64,000 nt of DNA from an uncultured Pelagibacteraceae bacterium. Lineage in GTDB: Bacteria; Pseudomonadota; Alphaproteobacteria; Pelagibacterales; Pelagibacteraceae. The translations under genes were made by a program, and so were the position numbers. Shown here in pieces: positions 34,982 through 44,039 of this stretch. Location: contig CABYCY010000001.1 of NCBI GenBank assembly GCA_902517615.1, forward strand, positions 1-64,000. Reading direction: 5' to 3'. Under the pieces are notes generated by a model. It was not told where the DNA came from, did no database searches, and was given only the letters and a program-made list of their open reading frames with translations. How positions within the stretch are numbered: the first letter of the stretch is position 1; every line of letters starts with the position of its first letter.

Positions 34982-36067
34982 TTACTTGGGATCTAAAGCC
35001 CTAGCATCTACGCTGTTCCATCCAATTTTAATATCTTGACTAACTTTAAGCTCTAGATTGGATGTGCTATTTGGAACTTTTAAAATAAATTCTGAACTTC
35101 CTAAAAGATTTAATCTCACTCTTGTATGGTCACCATGATAAATTACTTCTTCTATCTTTCCAGTAAACATATTATCCATTTTATCTGTTGGATTTATTAG
35201 TGCTCTCTCAGGTCTTAATGATACTGTTGTTTTTTCTCCTTTAGATTTAACTGAAATAGGATTGGCTAATATTTCTGAATTCGCTAGTTTAATTTTACAT
35301 TTGTTATTATCTATATCTATAACTTCTCCATTAAAAGTATTATTCTCACCAATAAACTCAGCAACAAAGGAATTTACAGGTTTTTCATATAATTCAGCTG
35401 GGTCTGATAATTGTTGAACTTTTCCATCATTGAAAACTGCAATTCTATTGGACATCGTCAAAGCTTCACTTTGATCATGAGTTACATAAACAACTGTAAC
35501 ACCAATACTTTCATGAATATGTTTAATTTCGTATTGCATGCTTTCTCTTAAATTTTTATCTAAAGCACCTAAGGGCTCATCCATTAATACAACTGATGGA
35601 TCAAACACTAAAGCTCTAGCTACTGCTACTCTTTGTTGTTGTCCCCCTGAAAGCTGCGCAGGCATTCTAGATTCGAATCCATTTAGAGATACCATTGATA
35701 AAGCTTTATCAACTTTTTTATCAATTTCATCTTTTTCAATTTTTCTAACTCTCAAAGGAAAGGCTAAATTTTCATATACCGTCATATGAGGAAACAATGC
35801 ATAATTTTGAAAAACCATTCCAATCCCTCTTTTATGTGGAGGAATGTTTGAAATTATATTTCCATCTAATAAAATTTCTCCATTAGTTGGTGTTTCAAAT
35901 CCTGCCAACATCATTAAGCAAGTAGTTTTACCTGATCCTGATGGACCAAGCATCGTTATGAACTCACCTTCTGCGATATCTAACTGTAAATCTTTTACAA
36001 CAAGAATTTTTCCGTCATAACTTTTATCGACTTTATCGAACTTTACAAATTCTGGATTTTTACCCAT
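34982..36067 (-). CDS. potA: PotA-like ABC transporter ATPase
   Basis: 361 residues. Walker A GPSGSGKT at 41-48, signature LSGGQQQRVAVARAL, Walker B SVVLMDEPLGALD, and a C-terminal TOBE-like regulatory domain (SLRPERALI and IEEVIYHGDHTRVRLNL). It drives the PotBCD-type importer encoded next to it on the same strand and follows the ectoine-hydrolase-like gene after 45 bases. Confidence 0.93.
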   Translation of the reverse strand: MGKNPEFVKFDKVDKSYDGKILVVKDLQLDIAEGEFITMLGPSGSGKTTCLMMLAGFETPTNGEILLDGNIISNIPPHKRGIGMVFQNYALFPHMTVYENLAFPLRVRKIEKDEIDKKVDKALSMVSLNGFESRMPAQLSGGQQQRVAVARALVFDPSVVLMDEPLGALDKNLRESMQYEIKHIHESIGVTVVYVTHDQSEALTMSNRIAVFNDGKVQQLSDPAELYEKPVNSFVAEFIGENNTFNGEVIDIDNNKCKIKLANSEILANPISVKSKGEKTTVSLRPERALINPTDKMDNMFTGKIEEVIYHGDHTRVRLNLLGSSEFILKVPNSTSNLELKVSQDIKIGWNSVDARALDPK

Positions 36068-36112
36068 AAGGCTGAATATAAAACATTTGTGTGAATATAA
36101 TTCAATAGCTAA

Positions 36113-37282
36113 TTAACTCTTTATATGAAGCTCTTTTGGAAAATTACAGAATAATTCAGATCCTTTATTAGTTACCCTTATGGCCTCTGAAGCCTCTACA
36201 CCCCAATCTCCAAACTGCATAACAGCTATCATATGAAAACAAACATTTGGTTCTAGTACTGTCATATCTCCTTTATAAATGTTAAGAGTATGCTCACCCC
36301 AATCAGGTGGATAACCAATTCCAATGGAGTAGCCAGTTCTAGATTTCTTTTCTATTCCATATTTATCTAATATTTTCCAAAAAGCTTGAGCAACATCATC
36401 AGCTGTATTTCCTGGTTTAATTTGACTAATGCCCGCATTTAAAGCCTCTATCGTTTTGTTCATTGTATCGATTTTTAATTGATTTGGCTTTCCTAATAGA
36501 ACAGTTCTTGCCATTGGAGCATGGTATCTTTTATAAACACCTGATAATTCTATAATTGTGGCCTCTCCCTCAACAAATTGATCTTGAGATGCTGTTAAAT
36601 GTGACGCTGATGTTCCTTTTCCTGTTGGCAGCAAAGTTGCAATACTAGAGTATTCACCTCCAAATTCTTCTGTTCCATAAAATAAAGTTTTTTGAATTTC
36701 ACCGACCGCATCACACTGTCTCACACCTGGGTTGATAACATCCATTGCGGTTTTCATTCCTTTCTCAGATATTTTTGCTGCTGATTTCATAAATCCTATT
36801 TCAGCATCAGATTTAACTAATCTTGCCCAATTTACTAAACGATCACTATCTTTGATTTTAGCGTTAGGAAGTCCCTGTTTTATTTTTTCATAGCAAAAAG
36901 CAGTGAAATAATGTGCATCCATTTCTAAACCAATACTTAGTTTGTCCCATTTTTTTTCTTTTATAATTTCTACTAAGTTATCGTAAGGATGTTTGGGCCA
37001 AGTATGAATATAATTTTCATCATAAACTAAAATATTTTCATTTTTCAAATAAGTTTTTATATAAGCTCCACCTGCGTCTTGAGCTCTGACAAAACATAAA
37101 GGCTCATCTGCATTTACATGAACAATAGCACACTGAGCATAATAAAATGACCAAGCATCATAACCTGTCAAATAATTCATATTGTTTGTATCGTGAGAAA
37201 TTAAAAGTTCGATGCCTTTTTCTTGCATCATTTTTTGGACTTTTTTTAATCTTTGTTTGTACTCTTCTTTTGTGAATAACAT
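36113..37282 (-). CDS. doeA: M24 (creatinase-fold) hydrolase, ectoine hydrolase-like
   Basis: 389 residues of the pita-bread M24 family. The N-terminal NMNYLTGYDAWSFYYAQC and C-terminal YPPDWGEHTLNIYKGD, CFHMIAVMQFGDWGVEASE blocks agree with what I recall of DoeA/EutD, which opens the ectoine ring. The aspartates that bind metal in aminopeptidases are missing (ELSGVYKRYHAPMARTV in their place), so it is a creatinase-type, metal-independent member. Its start overlaps the EutA-like stop by one base. Alternative: another cyclic amidine or guanidino hydrolase. Confidence 0.75.
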   Translation of the reverse strand: MLFTKEEYKQRLKKVQKMMQEKGIELLISHDTNNMNYLTGYDAWSFYYAQCAIVHVNADEPLCFVRAQDAGGAYIKTYLKNENILVYDENYIHTWPKHPYDNLVEIIKEKKWDKLSIGLEMDAHYFTAFCYEKIKQGLPNAKIKDSDRLVNWARLVKSDAEIGFMKSAAKISEKGMKTAMDVINPGVRQCDAVGEIQKTLFYGTEEFGGEYSSIATLLPTGKGTSASHLTASQDQFVEGEATIIELSGVYKRYHAPMARTVLLGKPNQLKIDTMNKTIEALNAGISQIKPGNTADDVAQAFWKILDKYGIEKKSRTGYSIGIGYPPDWGEHTLNIYKGDMTVLEPNVCFHMIAVMQFGDWGVEASEAIRVTNKGSELFCNFPKELHIKS

Positions 37283-38028
37283 TAGTTTACTTGGAATAAT
37301 TTTCCAAATCCCTCTACTGAATTATTTTTTTTTATTTTTACAAGCGTATCCCAAATTAATGCTTGGTTACTGGATAAAACAATCGTATTTAATTTTTTTT
37401 CTAATTTATCAATAATTTCTAATACTGGTAAAGCAGTGCATGATACGAATAAAGCTTCAGCACCATTTAAATCTATTTTTGACAAAACTTCAAATAAATA
37501 ATTTTGGTCAACTTTACCAATGTCATAATCATCTTGAATATCAAAATATAAATTTGATGTAACTTCAAAACCCTCGCTTTTAAAATAATCAAGTACGTCA
37601 TCATTTAATTTTTTACTGTATGGAGTAAATATTGAAACTTTTTTTATATTCATTTTTTTCAAAGCTTTTATTGCTGCTGTGCTTGGGGTCGAAACATCTG
37701 CCATAGGTTTTGCGTCTTTAACTCTTTGTTCAATAGATGCGTGACCAGCTGCGATTGTTCCTGAGGTACATCCATAAACAACACAATCCAATTCCTGATC
37801 GGGTAAAATATCTTTTGTAACTGCTGTCACTTTATTAGACATTTTAATAAGATTCTCTTTCGTCAGAGGATTATAGCACTCTATTCTATTAACAAAAAAA
37901 TCTATTTTTTTATCTTTAATCACATTAATAAAATCTTTCTCAATCGTGAAGTCGCTTGCAAGAGCAATTAAACCTACTCTAGGGTTAGATTTTCTAATAA
38001 ATTTAGGATCTATTTTAGTTGAATTCAT
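37282..38028 (-). CDS. eutA: EutA-like Asp/Glu-racemase/maleate-isomerase family protein
   Basis: 248 residues. Two cysteines in the expected positions, VVYGCTSGT (Cys87) and FVSCTALPV (Cys197), mark the maleate isomerase/arylmalonate decarboxylase/EutA group that works through a Cys pair on small carboxylates. EutA proteins accompany ectoine hydrolase in ectoine-use operons, and here it precedes a DoeA-like gene with a one-base overlap. It is the first gene of the minus-strand run toward the Pot and TRAP transporters. Confidence 0.75.
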   Translation of the reverse strand: MNSTKIDPKFIRKSNPRVGLIALASDFTIEKDFINVIKDKKIDFFVNRIECYNPLTKENLIKMSNKVTAVTKDILPDQELDCVVYGCTSGTIAAGHASIEQRVKDAKPMADVSTPSTAAIKALKKMNIKKVSIFTPYSKKLNDDVLDYFKSEGFEVTSNLYFDIQDDYDIGKVDQNYLFEVLSKIDLNGAEALFVSCTALPVLEIIDKLEKKLNTIVLSSNQALIWDTLVKIKKNNSVEGFGKLFQVN

Positions 38029-38085
38029 ATTTTAAAAAGTGAATATATCACAAGTTCTTTAATAATCATTAATATTAAAAAAAGC

Positions 38086-38958
38086 ATGAATTTAAAAGAT
38101 ACCTTTATAGCATCTCTTGTGCCTATATTTTTGGGTTTTGGTTTTGTGATTGCTAAACCAGCTTTTGAGTCTTTTCCTCCAATTCTTTTAATGGGTATAA
38201 GATTTATGTTTGCTGCTTCCATTTTAATTTGGTGGTTTCCAATACCAAAAGGATACTTAAAAAGAATATTTATAGCATCTTTCATAGCTAATACTTTGCA
38301 ATACAGTATTACTTATTCAGGATTAGATTTAATCGATGCATCTGCGGCTGTTTTGTTGGTTCAAACAGAAGTTCCTTTTGGAGTTATTTTTGCTTACTTC
38401 ATGCTTAAAGAAAAACCTACTATACGTGCCTTAATAGGAATAACTATTGCATTTGTTGGTGTTTATATTTTAACTGGATCACCTAACTTAGATGGAAAAT
38501 TTATTGGAATTGGTCTCACAATATTAGGTTCTGCAGTATGGGCTCTTGGGCAAGTTATTGTTAAACCTCTAAGCAAGGAAATAAATCCTTTGGCTTTAGT
38601 TGCATGGTTAGCATTATTCTCTGGGCCAATTTTAGTAATGCTCTCTGCAATAATTGACGGAAATACTATTAATCATTTAACAAATGCTAAATTCGATCAT
38701 TGGATAATTGCAATCTATATTGGTTTTATCATGCAGCCAATTACTTATGGTTGTTTCTATTATGTTTTAAAAAACAATCCACTTTATAAGGTTCTTCCCA
38801 TTGTAACGATGGGTATACCTCCAACTGGTTTATTAGCTGCTATTTTTCTTTTAGGTGAAAAACCAACTCAAGAACTATTTATAGGCGGTACAATAATAAT
38901 AGTTGGTGTGATTTTAATTGTATTTACAAAAAACAAAAAAGATGAGGTAAAAAAATGA
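38086..38958 (+). CDS. DMT-family (EamA) permease
   Basis: 290 residues, ten predicted membrane helices in two EamA repeats (GFGFVIAKPAFESFPPILLMGIRF in the first, GSAVWALGQVIVKPLS in the second). EamA proteins move amino acids or other metabolites; direction is unknown. It overlaps the next gene by 4 bases (ATGA) and diverges from the EutA-like gene over a 57-base spacer. Confidence 0.88.
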   Translation: MNLKDTFIASLVPIFLGFGFVIAKPAFESFPPILLMGIRFMFAASILIWWFPIPKGYLKRIFIASFIANTLQYSITYSGLDLIDASAAVLLVQTEVPFGVIFAYFMLKEKPTIRALIGITIAFVGVYILTGSPNLDGKFIGIGLTILGSAVWALGQVIVKPLSKEINPLALVAWLALFSGPILVMLSAIIDGNTINHLTNAKFDHWIIAIYIGFIMQPITYGCFYYVLKNNPLYKVLPIVTMGIPPTGLLAAIFLLGEKPTQELFIGGTIIIVGVILIVFTKNKKDEVKK

Positions 38959-39896
38959 AAATAGGTTTTATTGGATTAGGGAATGTTGGAAGTAAACTTG
39001 CTGGTAGCTTAATTAGAAATAAATTTGATCTTACAGTAAGAGATTTAGATGAAAATTTAACACATCCTTTAAAAAACTTAGGGGCTAAAGTCGCAAAAAC
39101 ACCAAAAGAACTAGCTGAACAAGTTGATTTAATAATTACGTCACTTCCCTCTCCAGAGATATCAGCAGAAGTAATGGAAGATGATAATGGAATTATTAAT
39201 GGACTATCAGAAAATAAAATTTGGCTAGAAATGAGTACGACAGATGAAAATGAAGTTAAAAGACTTGGAGAAAAAGTAATAGCAAAAAAAGCTATACCAA
39301 TGGATGGGCCTGTCAGTGGAGGGTGTCATCGAGCAGCAACAGGAAATATTGCAATATTTGTTGGTGGAGAAAGGAAGGCATTTGAGAAAATTTTACCAGC
39401 TTTAACAGTAATGGGTAAAAAAGTATTGCACACAGGGGGATTAGGAACAGCTAGTGTACTTAAAGTAATTACAAATTATTTAGCTTCTGTTCATTTAGTT
39501 GCTTTAGGTGAGGCTTGGACAGTTGCAAAAAAATCTAACTTAGACTTAGTAAAAGCCTATAAAGGAATTGCTATTTCCTCAGGTAATTCTTTTGTACATG
39601 AAACAGAAAGTCAGGTGATTTTGAATGGATCCTATAATATAAATTTTACGATGGATTTAGTTTTAAAAGATACAGGTTTATTTGATAATCTTGCAAAAAA
39701 ATTAAATGCTCCTTTAGAAATTTCTCCACAAATAGTTCAAATTTTTAAAGATGGAGAAAAAAAATATGGCTCTAGAGCATGGTCTTCAATGATTGTAAAA
39801 AGAATGGAGGATTTAAATAAAATTGATTTTAGAGCTGAAGGTTTTCCAGATGAACTCATAGATAATGAGCCTGAAGAAAAAGGCTATGAAATTTAA
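38955..39896 (+). CDS. beta-hydroxyacid dehydrogenase (3-hydroxyisobutyrate dehydrogenase-like)
   Basis: 313 residues. NAD(P)-binding GFIGLGNVGSKLAGSL at the start, substrate-binding DGPVSGG, the catalytic lysine in KVITNYLASVHLVALGEAW, and a C-terminal helical domain with FTMDLVLKDTGL. Family members reversibly oxidise 3-hydroxyisobutyrate, tartronate semialdehyde or related beta-hydroxyacids. Followed after 21 bases by an aldehyde dehydrogenase, so the pair could convert a hydroxyacid via a semialdehyde to an acid. Confidence 0.9.
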   Translation: MKIGFIGLGNVGSKLAGSLIRNKFDLTVRDLDENLTHPLKNLGAKVAKTPKELAEQVDLIITSLPSPEISAEVMEDDNGIINGLSENKIWLEMSTTDENEVKRLGEKVIAKKAIPMDGPVSGGCHRAATGNIAIFVGGERKAFEKILPALTVMGKKVLHTGGLGTASVLKVITNYLASVHLVALGEAWTVAKKSNLDLVKAYKGIAISSGNSFVHETESQVILNGSYNINFTMDLVLKDTGLFDNLAKKLNAPLEISPQIVQIFKDGEKKYGSRAWSSMIVKRMEDLNKIDFRAEGFPDELIDNEPEEKGYEI

Positions 39897-39917
39897 TTAA
39901 TATGCTAAAAATATAAA

Positions 39918-41351
39918 ATGCTAGATAAAAGAAAATTTTACATAAACGGTAAATGGGTTGAGCCTGCAGAAAAAAATGACTTTGAAGTAATCAATCCATC
40001 TAATGAAGATCCTTTTGCAATTATTTCATTAGGTTCAAAGAAAGATACTGATAATGCAGTTAAAAGTGCAAAAAAGGCCTTTGAAACTTGGAAAGAAACT
40101 AGCAAAGAAGAAAGATTGGAATTGCTAGAAAAATTGTTAGCAGTTTATAAAAAAAGATTTGGTGAAATGACAGAGGCTATATCTTTAGAAATGGGTGCAC
40201 CAATGGATTGGTCCTCGAATGTTCAAACTGCATCAGGACAAGCACATTTGGAAGATTTTATTTTAAGACTGAAAGATTTTAAATTTGATGAACATTTTGA
40301 CCAAAAGTCTAATAACCATATTTATTATGAACCAATCGGAGTTTGTGGTTTAATTACTCCTTGGAATTGGCCAATCAACCAAATAGCTCTTAAGGTTATT
40401 CCTGCATTTGCAACTGGATGTACAATGATACTAAAACCATCAGAGATAGCTCCTATTTCTGGAATGTTGTTTGCAGAAATGATTGATGAAGTTGGATTTC
40501 CAAAGGGAGTGTTTAACTTAGTTAATGGAGATGGTGAGGGAGTTGGAACTCAAATATCTAGTCATCCAGATATTGATATGGTTTCGTTTACAGGATCAAC
40601 ACGTGCTGGGAGACTAATTTCAAAAAATGCAGCTGAAACAATAAAAAGAGTTTGTTTAGAACTTGGTGGAAAAGGAGGTAATATAGTTTTTGCTGACAGC
40701 TATAAAGATGCAGTTCGAGATGGCATAAGAAATGTAATGAGTAATTCAGGCCAATCATGTGATGCACCAACAAGAATGTTAGTTGAAAAATCTATTTATG
40801 AGAGAGCAGTAGATGAAGCGGTTGATGAAGCAAACAAAATAAAAGTAGATCAAGCATCAAAAAAAGGGGATCATATAGGTCCTGTAATTTCAAAAACACA
40901 ATATGATAAAATTATAAATCTAATTGAAAGTGGAATATCTGAGGGAGCAACATTAGCTGCAGGAGGGCCTGAGTTGCCTAATGGATTAAATAAAGGTTAT
41001 TTTATTAAACCAACTATTTTCACAAACGTTACAAATGAAATGAGAATTGCAAAAGAAGAAATTTTTGGTCCAGTGCTTTCAATTATACCTTTTGAAAATG
41101 AAGATGAAGCAGTAAACATTGTAAATGACACATCATATGGCTTGGGAAATTATTTACAAACTGAGGATAAAGAAAAAGCTCATAGAGTTGCAAAGAAACT
41201 AAGGTCGGGATGTGTTTATATTAATGGAAACGCAGCAGATGCTGGCACACCATTTGGAGGATATCGACAATCAGGAAACGGAAGAGAAGGTGGAGTTTGG
41301 GGGCTTGAAGAATATCTAGAGGTAAAAACTGTTACTGGTTGGAAAGATTAA
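39918..41351 (+). CDS. NAD(P)-dependent aldehyde dehydrogenase (copy 2)
   Basis: 477 residues with the same length and nearly the same start (MLDKRKFYINGKWVEP) as the copy at 7777-9210. ITPWNWPINQ, FTGSTRAG, LELGGKGG and nucleophile NSGQSCDAP are intact. In context it would oxidise the semialdehyde made by the upstream beta-hydroxyacid dehydrogenase. Its last 20 bases overlap the convergent 2H-phosphoesterase-like gene. Confidence 0.93.
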   Translation: MLDKRKFYINGKWVEPAEKNDFEVINPSNEDPFAIISLGSKKDTDNAVKSAKKAFETWKETSKEERLELLEKLLAVYKKRFGEMTEAISLEMGAPMDWSSNVQTASGQAHLEDFILRLKDFKFDEHFDQKSNNHIYYEPIGVCGLITPWNWPINQIALKVIPAFATGCTMILKPSEIAPISGMLFAEMIDEVGFPKGVFNLVNGDGEGVGTQISSHPDIDMVSFTGSTRAGRLISKNAAETIKRVCLELGGKGGNIVFADSYKDAVRDGIRNVMSNSGQSCDAPTRMLVEKSIYERAVDEAVDEANKIKVDQASKKGDHIGPVISKTQYDKIINLIESGISEGATLAAGGPELPNGLNKGYFIKPTIFTNVTNEMRIAKEEIFGPVLSIIPFENEDEAVNIVNDTSYGLGNYLQTEDKEKAHRVAKKLRSGCVYINGNAADAGTPFGGYRQSGNGREGGVWGLEEYLEVKTVTGWKD

Positions 41352-42051
41352 TACTTTTAAATTCTAGCATATCTTCAAAAGTGCACATTTCAGGTTTTGT
41401 AAGAGTAATTTTTGGAATTTTTTTACTAAATTCAGAAGCTAATTTCTTATTAAATTCAATTAAATTTTTTATTTCAATCTGATTAAGTTCTCTCAAGATA
41501 TATCCCAAAGTAATATGAAAAGTATATCTTTGATGGTTTTCAAATTTAATTTTTAATAGGCTGCTTAGTTCATCTCTACAATTTCTTAAAATTTTTTCAT
41601 CTTTCTCAGAAAAAGGTTCTAAAATAATACTGTAACCACCAAAAAACATTTTTAGTTTAAAATTAAATTCTTCTGGAAATATATAATTCTGAATTCTTTT
41701 ATTTAATTCAATAGCTATATCTTTATAATCCATTTCAGGGCCTATATCTGATGGCCAATAATTGCTGTTTTTTGTATTAAAATTGCAACAATCAAATAAT
41801 GTCATATGAAAACTGGATGGAGGTAAATAGAAATAAGTTTTTTTAGGATTAAAATTTTCTATTTTTTTTTGAAAACTAATTATCTCATCTGATAAATAAG
41901 TTTTTAAAGGAATATTGCAAATTATTGTACATCCTGGAAATGGTAAAGGATTTCCTTTGTCATCAAATTTATTTTCTGCACCTTTTAAAGTATGCCCTTC
42001 AAGTTTACCTGCTAAAAAATTTTCCTCATTAGTAATTATGTTTAAATCCAT
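41332..42051 (-). CDS. 2H phosphoesterase-like protein (DUF1868 type)
   Basis: 239 residues with two HxT motifs, SSFHMTLFD and YTFHITLGY, about 100 residues apart, the signature of the 2H phosphoesterase superfamily (LigT-like fold). These act on cyclic phosphates or RNA ends. The gene is last in the minus-strand series with glycerophosphodiesterase and the Ugp transporter, so a small phosphodiester substrate in phosphorus scavenging is plausible. Starts 9 bases after ugpQ-like gene ends. Confidence 0.75.
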   Translation of the reverse strand: MDLNIITNEENFLAGKLEGHTLKGAENKFDDKGNPLPFPGCTIICNIPLKTYLSDEIISFQKKIENFNPKKTYFYLPPSSFHMTLFDCCNFNTKNSNYWPSDIGPEMDYKDIAIELNKRIQNYIFPEEFNFKLKMFFGGYSIILEPFSEKDEKILRNCRDELSSLLKIKFENHQRYTFHITLGYILRELNQIEIKNLIEFNKKLASEFSKKIPKITLTKPEMCTFEDMLEFKSINLSNQ

Positions 42052-42060
42052 TAAAATAAA

Positions 42061-42984
42061 CTAGAACCATTTTATATTTTCTTTTTCACAAAGTTCCTTC
42101 AACCTTAGTGGATAATCTGTCATAATACCATCTACACCGTACTCAATCATTTTTAACATGTCGTACTCTTTATTTACTGTCCATACATTTACTGGCAAAT
42201 CTTCTTGATGAGAAATGTCGACTAGTTTTTTTGTAATGTCTTTTCGGTATGGATGCCAAGCTTTTCCACCTTCTGACTTTATAATTTTTGGTAATTCATA
42301 ATCTTCATAGAAAGGCAAAAAACTCATCCATGGAGATCTATTGTATATAGTTTTTTTAATTTTCATTCCCTTCACCTGTTGATAAGTTAAATATGCTCTT
42401 GATATTTCATGATATTGGTTTTTAATTTCCGTCAGGGTTCTCCAATCAAATGAAGAAACAATTATTTTATCTTTTAAATTTGATTTGTTTATCTCATTGA
42501 CAACTAATTTTACAGTATCTTCTGGAGAAGGTGTCAAATTTTCTTCATCTGGTGTAGATTTAATTTCTAAATTTATTAATAAATTTTCAGATTTATTTTT
42601 TTTAGACATTTCTAATAATTCAGAAAGTTTTGGTATTCTTTGATTTTCTAAATTTTTTTGGTTAATAAATCGTCTTCCATATCTAGACAATTTATTTATT
42701 GAACCTACATCAAACTTTAAAAGTTCTTCATAAGTTAAATCAAATATTTTTATATTTTCATCCTCTATCCAATTTCCTTCATTATCTTTTGTAAAACTTG
42801 GATCCAATCTAAAATCATGAGTAATAACTGGTTTAAGATCCTTAGAAATTAATATATCTGTTTCGTATGCATTAATATTATTTTTAAATAAATATTTGAA
42901 ACTTTCTAGAGTGTTTTCAGGAAGATCTCCTCTAGCTCCTCGGTGTCCGTAAATTTTTATATGATTTGGTTTACTTAAAATCAA
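42061..42984 (-). CDS. ugpQ: glycerophosphodiester phosphodiesterase
   Basis: 307 residues of the GDPD family: YGHRGARGDLPENTLESF with the catalytic His-Arg and Glu, ETDILISKDLKPVITHD with metal-binding residues, and INLEIKS. It lacks a signal peptide, so it works in the cytoplasm and cleaves imported glycerophosphodiesters to glycerol-3-phosphate and an alcohol such as choline or ethanolamine. It directly follows ugpC (2 bases). Confidence 0.92.
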   Translation of the reverse strand: MILSKPNHIKIYGHRGARGDLPENTLESFKYLFKNNINAYETDILISKDLKPVITHDFRLDPSFTKDNEGNWIEDENIKIFDLTYEELLKFDVGSINKLSRYGRRFINQKNLENQRIPKLSELLEMSKKNKSENLLINLEIKSTPDEENLTPSPEDTVKLVVNEINKSNLKDKIIVSSFDWRTLTEIKNQYHEISRAYLTYQQVKGMKIKKTIYNRSPWMSFLPFYEDYELPKIIKSEGGKAWHPYRKDITKKLVDISHQEDLPVNVWTVNKEYDMLKMIEYGVDGIMTDYPLRLKELCEKENIKWF

Positions 42985-42986
42985 AT

Positions 42987-44039
42987 TTAATTAACTCTTT
43001 TGCCGGTACTTTTATCAAAAATATAATATTTATTGTTCTCAATATTTAGACTTAGATTGGTACCTTTTTCAATAGTTTGATTTCCTGGACACCTGTAACA
43101 AAAGTCTTTTTTATCTTTCAATTGACCATAAACAAGATTATCCGAACCAAGTTGTTCCACTAAGTCTACTTTTAAATTAATTAAACCATTTTCAGTTTGA
43201 CTCAAATGCTCAGGTCTTATTCCTAATGTAACTTCTCCCTCAAAGTCACTATTAATATCTTTAATTTCAAAACCTTCTGCAGATAATGTTTTATTTTTTA
43301 AATTACCATCTAAAAAATTCATTTGTGGCGAACCAATAAAACCAGCAACAAATAAAGATTTTGGATTATCATATATCTCTATAGGGGTTCCTAACTGTTC
43401 AATAATTCCGTTGTTAATAACTGCTAATCTATCAGCAAGAGTCATGGCCTCAACTTGGTCATGTGTAACAAATATACTTGTTACTCCTACTTTCTGCTGA
43501 AGTTTTTTAATTTCAAGTCTCATCTGAATTCTTAATTTTGCATCTAGGTTTGAAAGTGGCTCATCAAATAAAAATATTTTGGGATTTCTTACAATTGCTC
43601 TGCCCATTGCAACTCTTTGTCTTTGACCTCCAGATAACATTGAAGGTTTTCTCTGTAGATAATCTGAAATTTGTAACAGCTTAGCTGCATCATTTACTTT
43701 TTTCTCGATTGTTTGTTTATCAATTCCTCTGTTCTTTAAACCATATGCTAAATTATTATAAACATTCATGTGTGGGTATAATGCATAATTTTGAAATACC
43801 ATTGCTACATCTCTTTCAGATGGATCAACTTCGTTTATTAATTTTCCTTCAAGATTGATATCACCCTTTGTAATATCCTCTAAACCTGCAACCATTCTTA
43901 ATAAAGTTGATTTTCCACATCCACTGGGTCCTACAAAAACCATAAACTCTCCTTCATTAATACTCAATGAAGTTTCATGGACGGCTTTAGTTCCGTTAGG
44001 GTAAATTTTTGTTACATTTTTTAAATCTAGAAAACTCAT
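42987..44039 (-). CDS. ugpC: sn-glycerol-3-phosphate-type ABC transporter ATPase
   Basis: 350 residues. Walker A GPSGCGKST at 37-45, signature LSGGQRQRVAMGRAI, Walker B IFLFDEPLSNLDAKLR, and the C-terminal TOBE-type domain (GIRPEHL) of the UgpC/MalK group. Zero spacing to the ugpE-like gene upstream. Energises the UgpABE-type importer. Confidence 0.93.
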   Translation of the reverse strand: MSFLDLKNVTKIYPNGTKAVHETSLSINEGEFMVFVGPSGCGKSTLLRMVAGLEDITKGDINLEGKLINEVDPSERDVAMVFQNYALYPHMNVYNNLAYGLKNRGIDKQTIEKKVNDAAKLLQISDYLQRKPSMLSGGQRQRVAMGRAIVRNPKIFLFDEPLSNLDAKLRIQMRLEIKKLQQKVGVTSIFVTHDQVEAMTLADRLAVINNGIIEQLGTPIEIYDNPKSLFVAGFIGSPQMNFLDGNLKNKTLSAEGFEIKDINSDFEGEVTLGIRPEHLSQTENGLINLKVDLVEQLGSDNLVYGQLKDKKDFCYRCPGNQTIEKGTNLSLNIENNKYYIFDKSTGKRVN

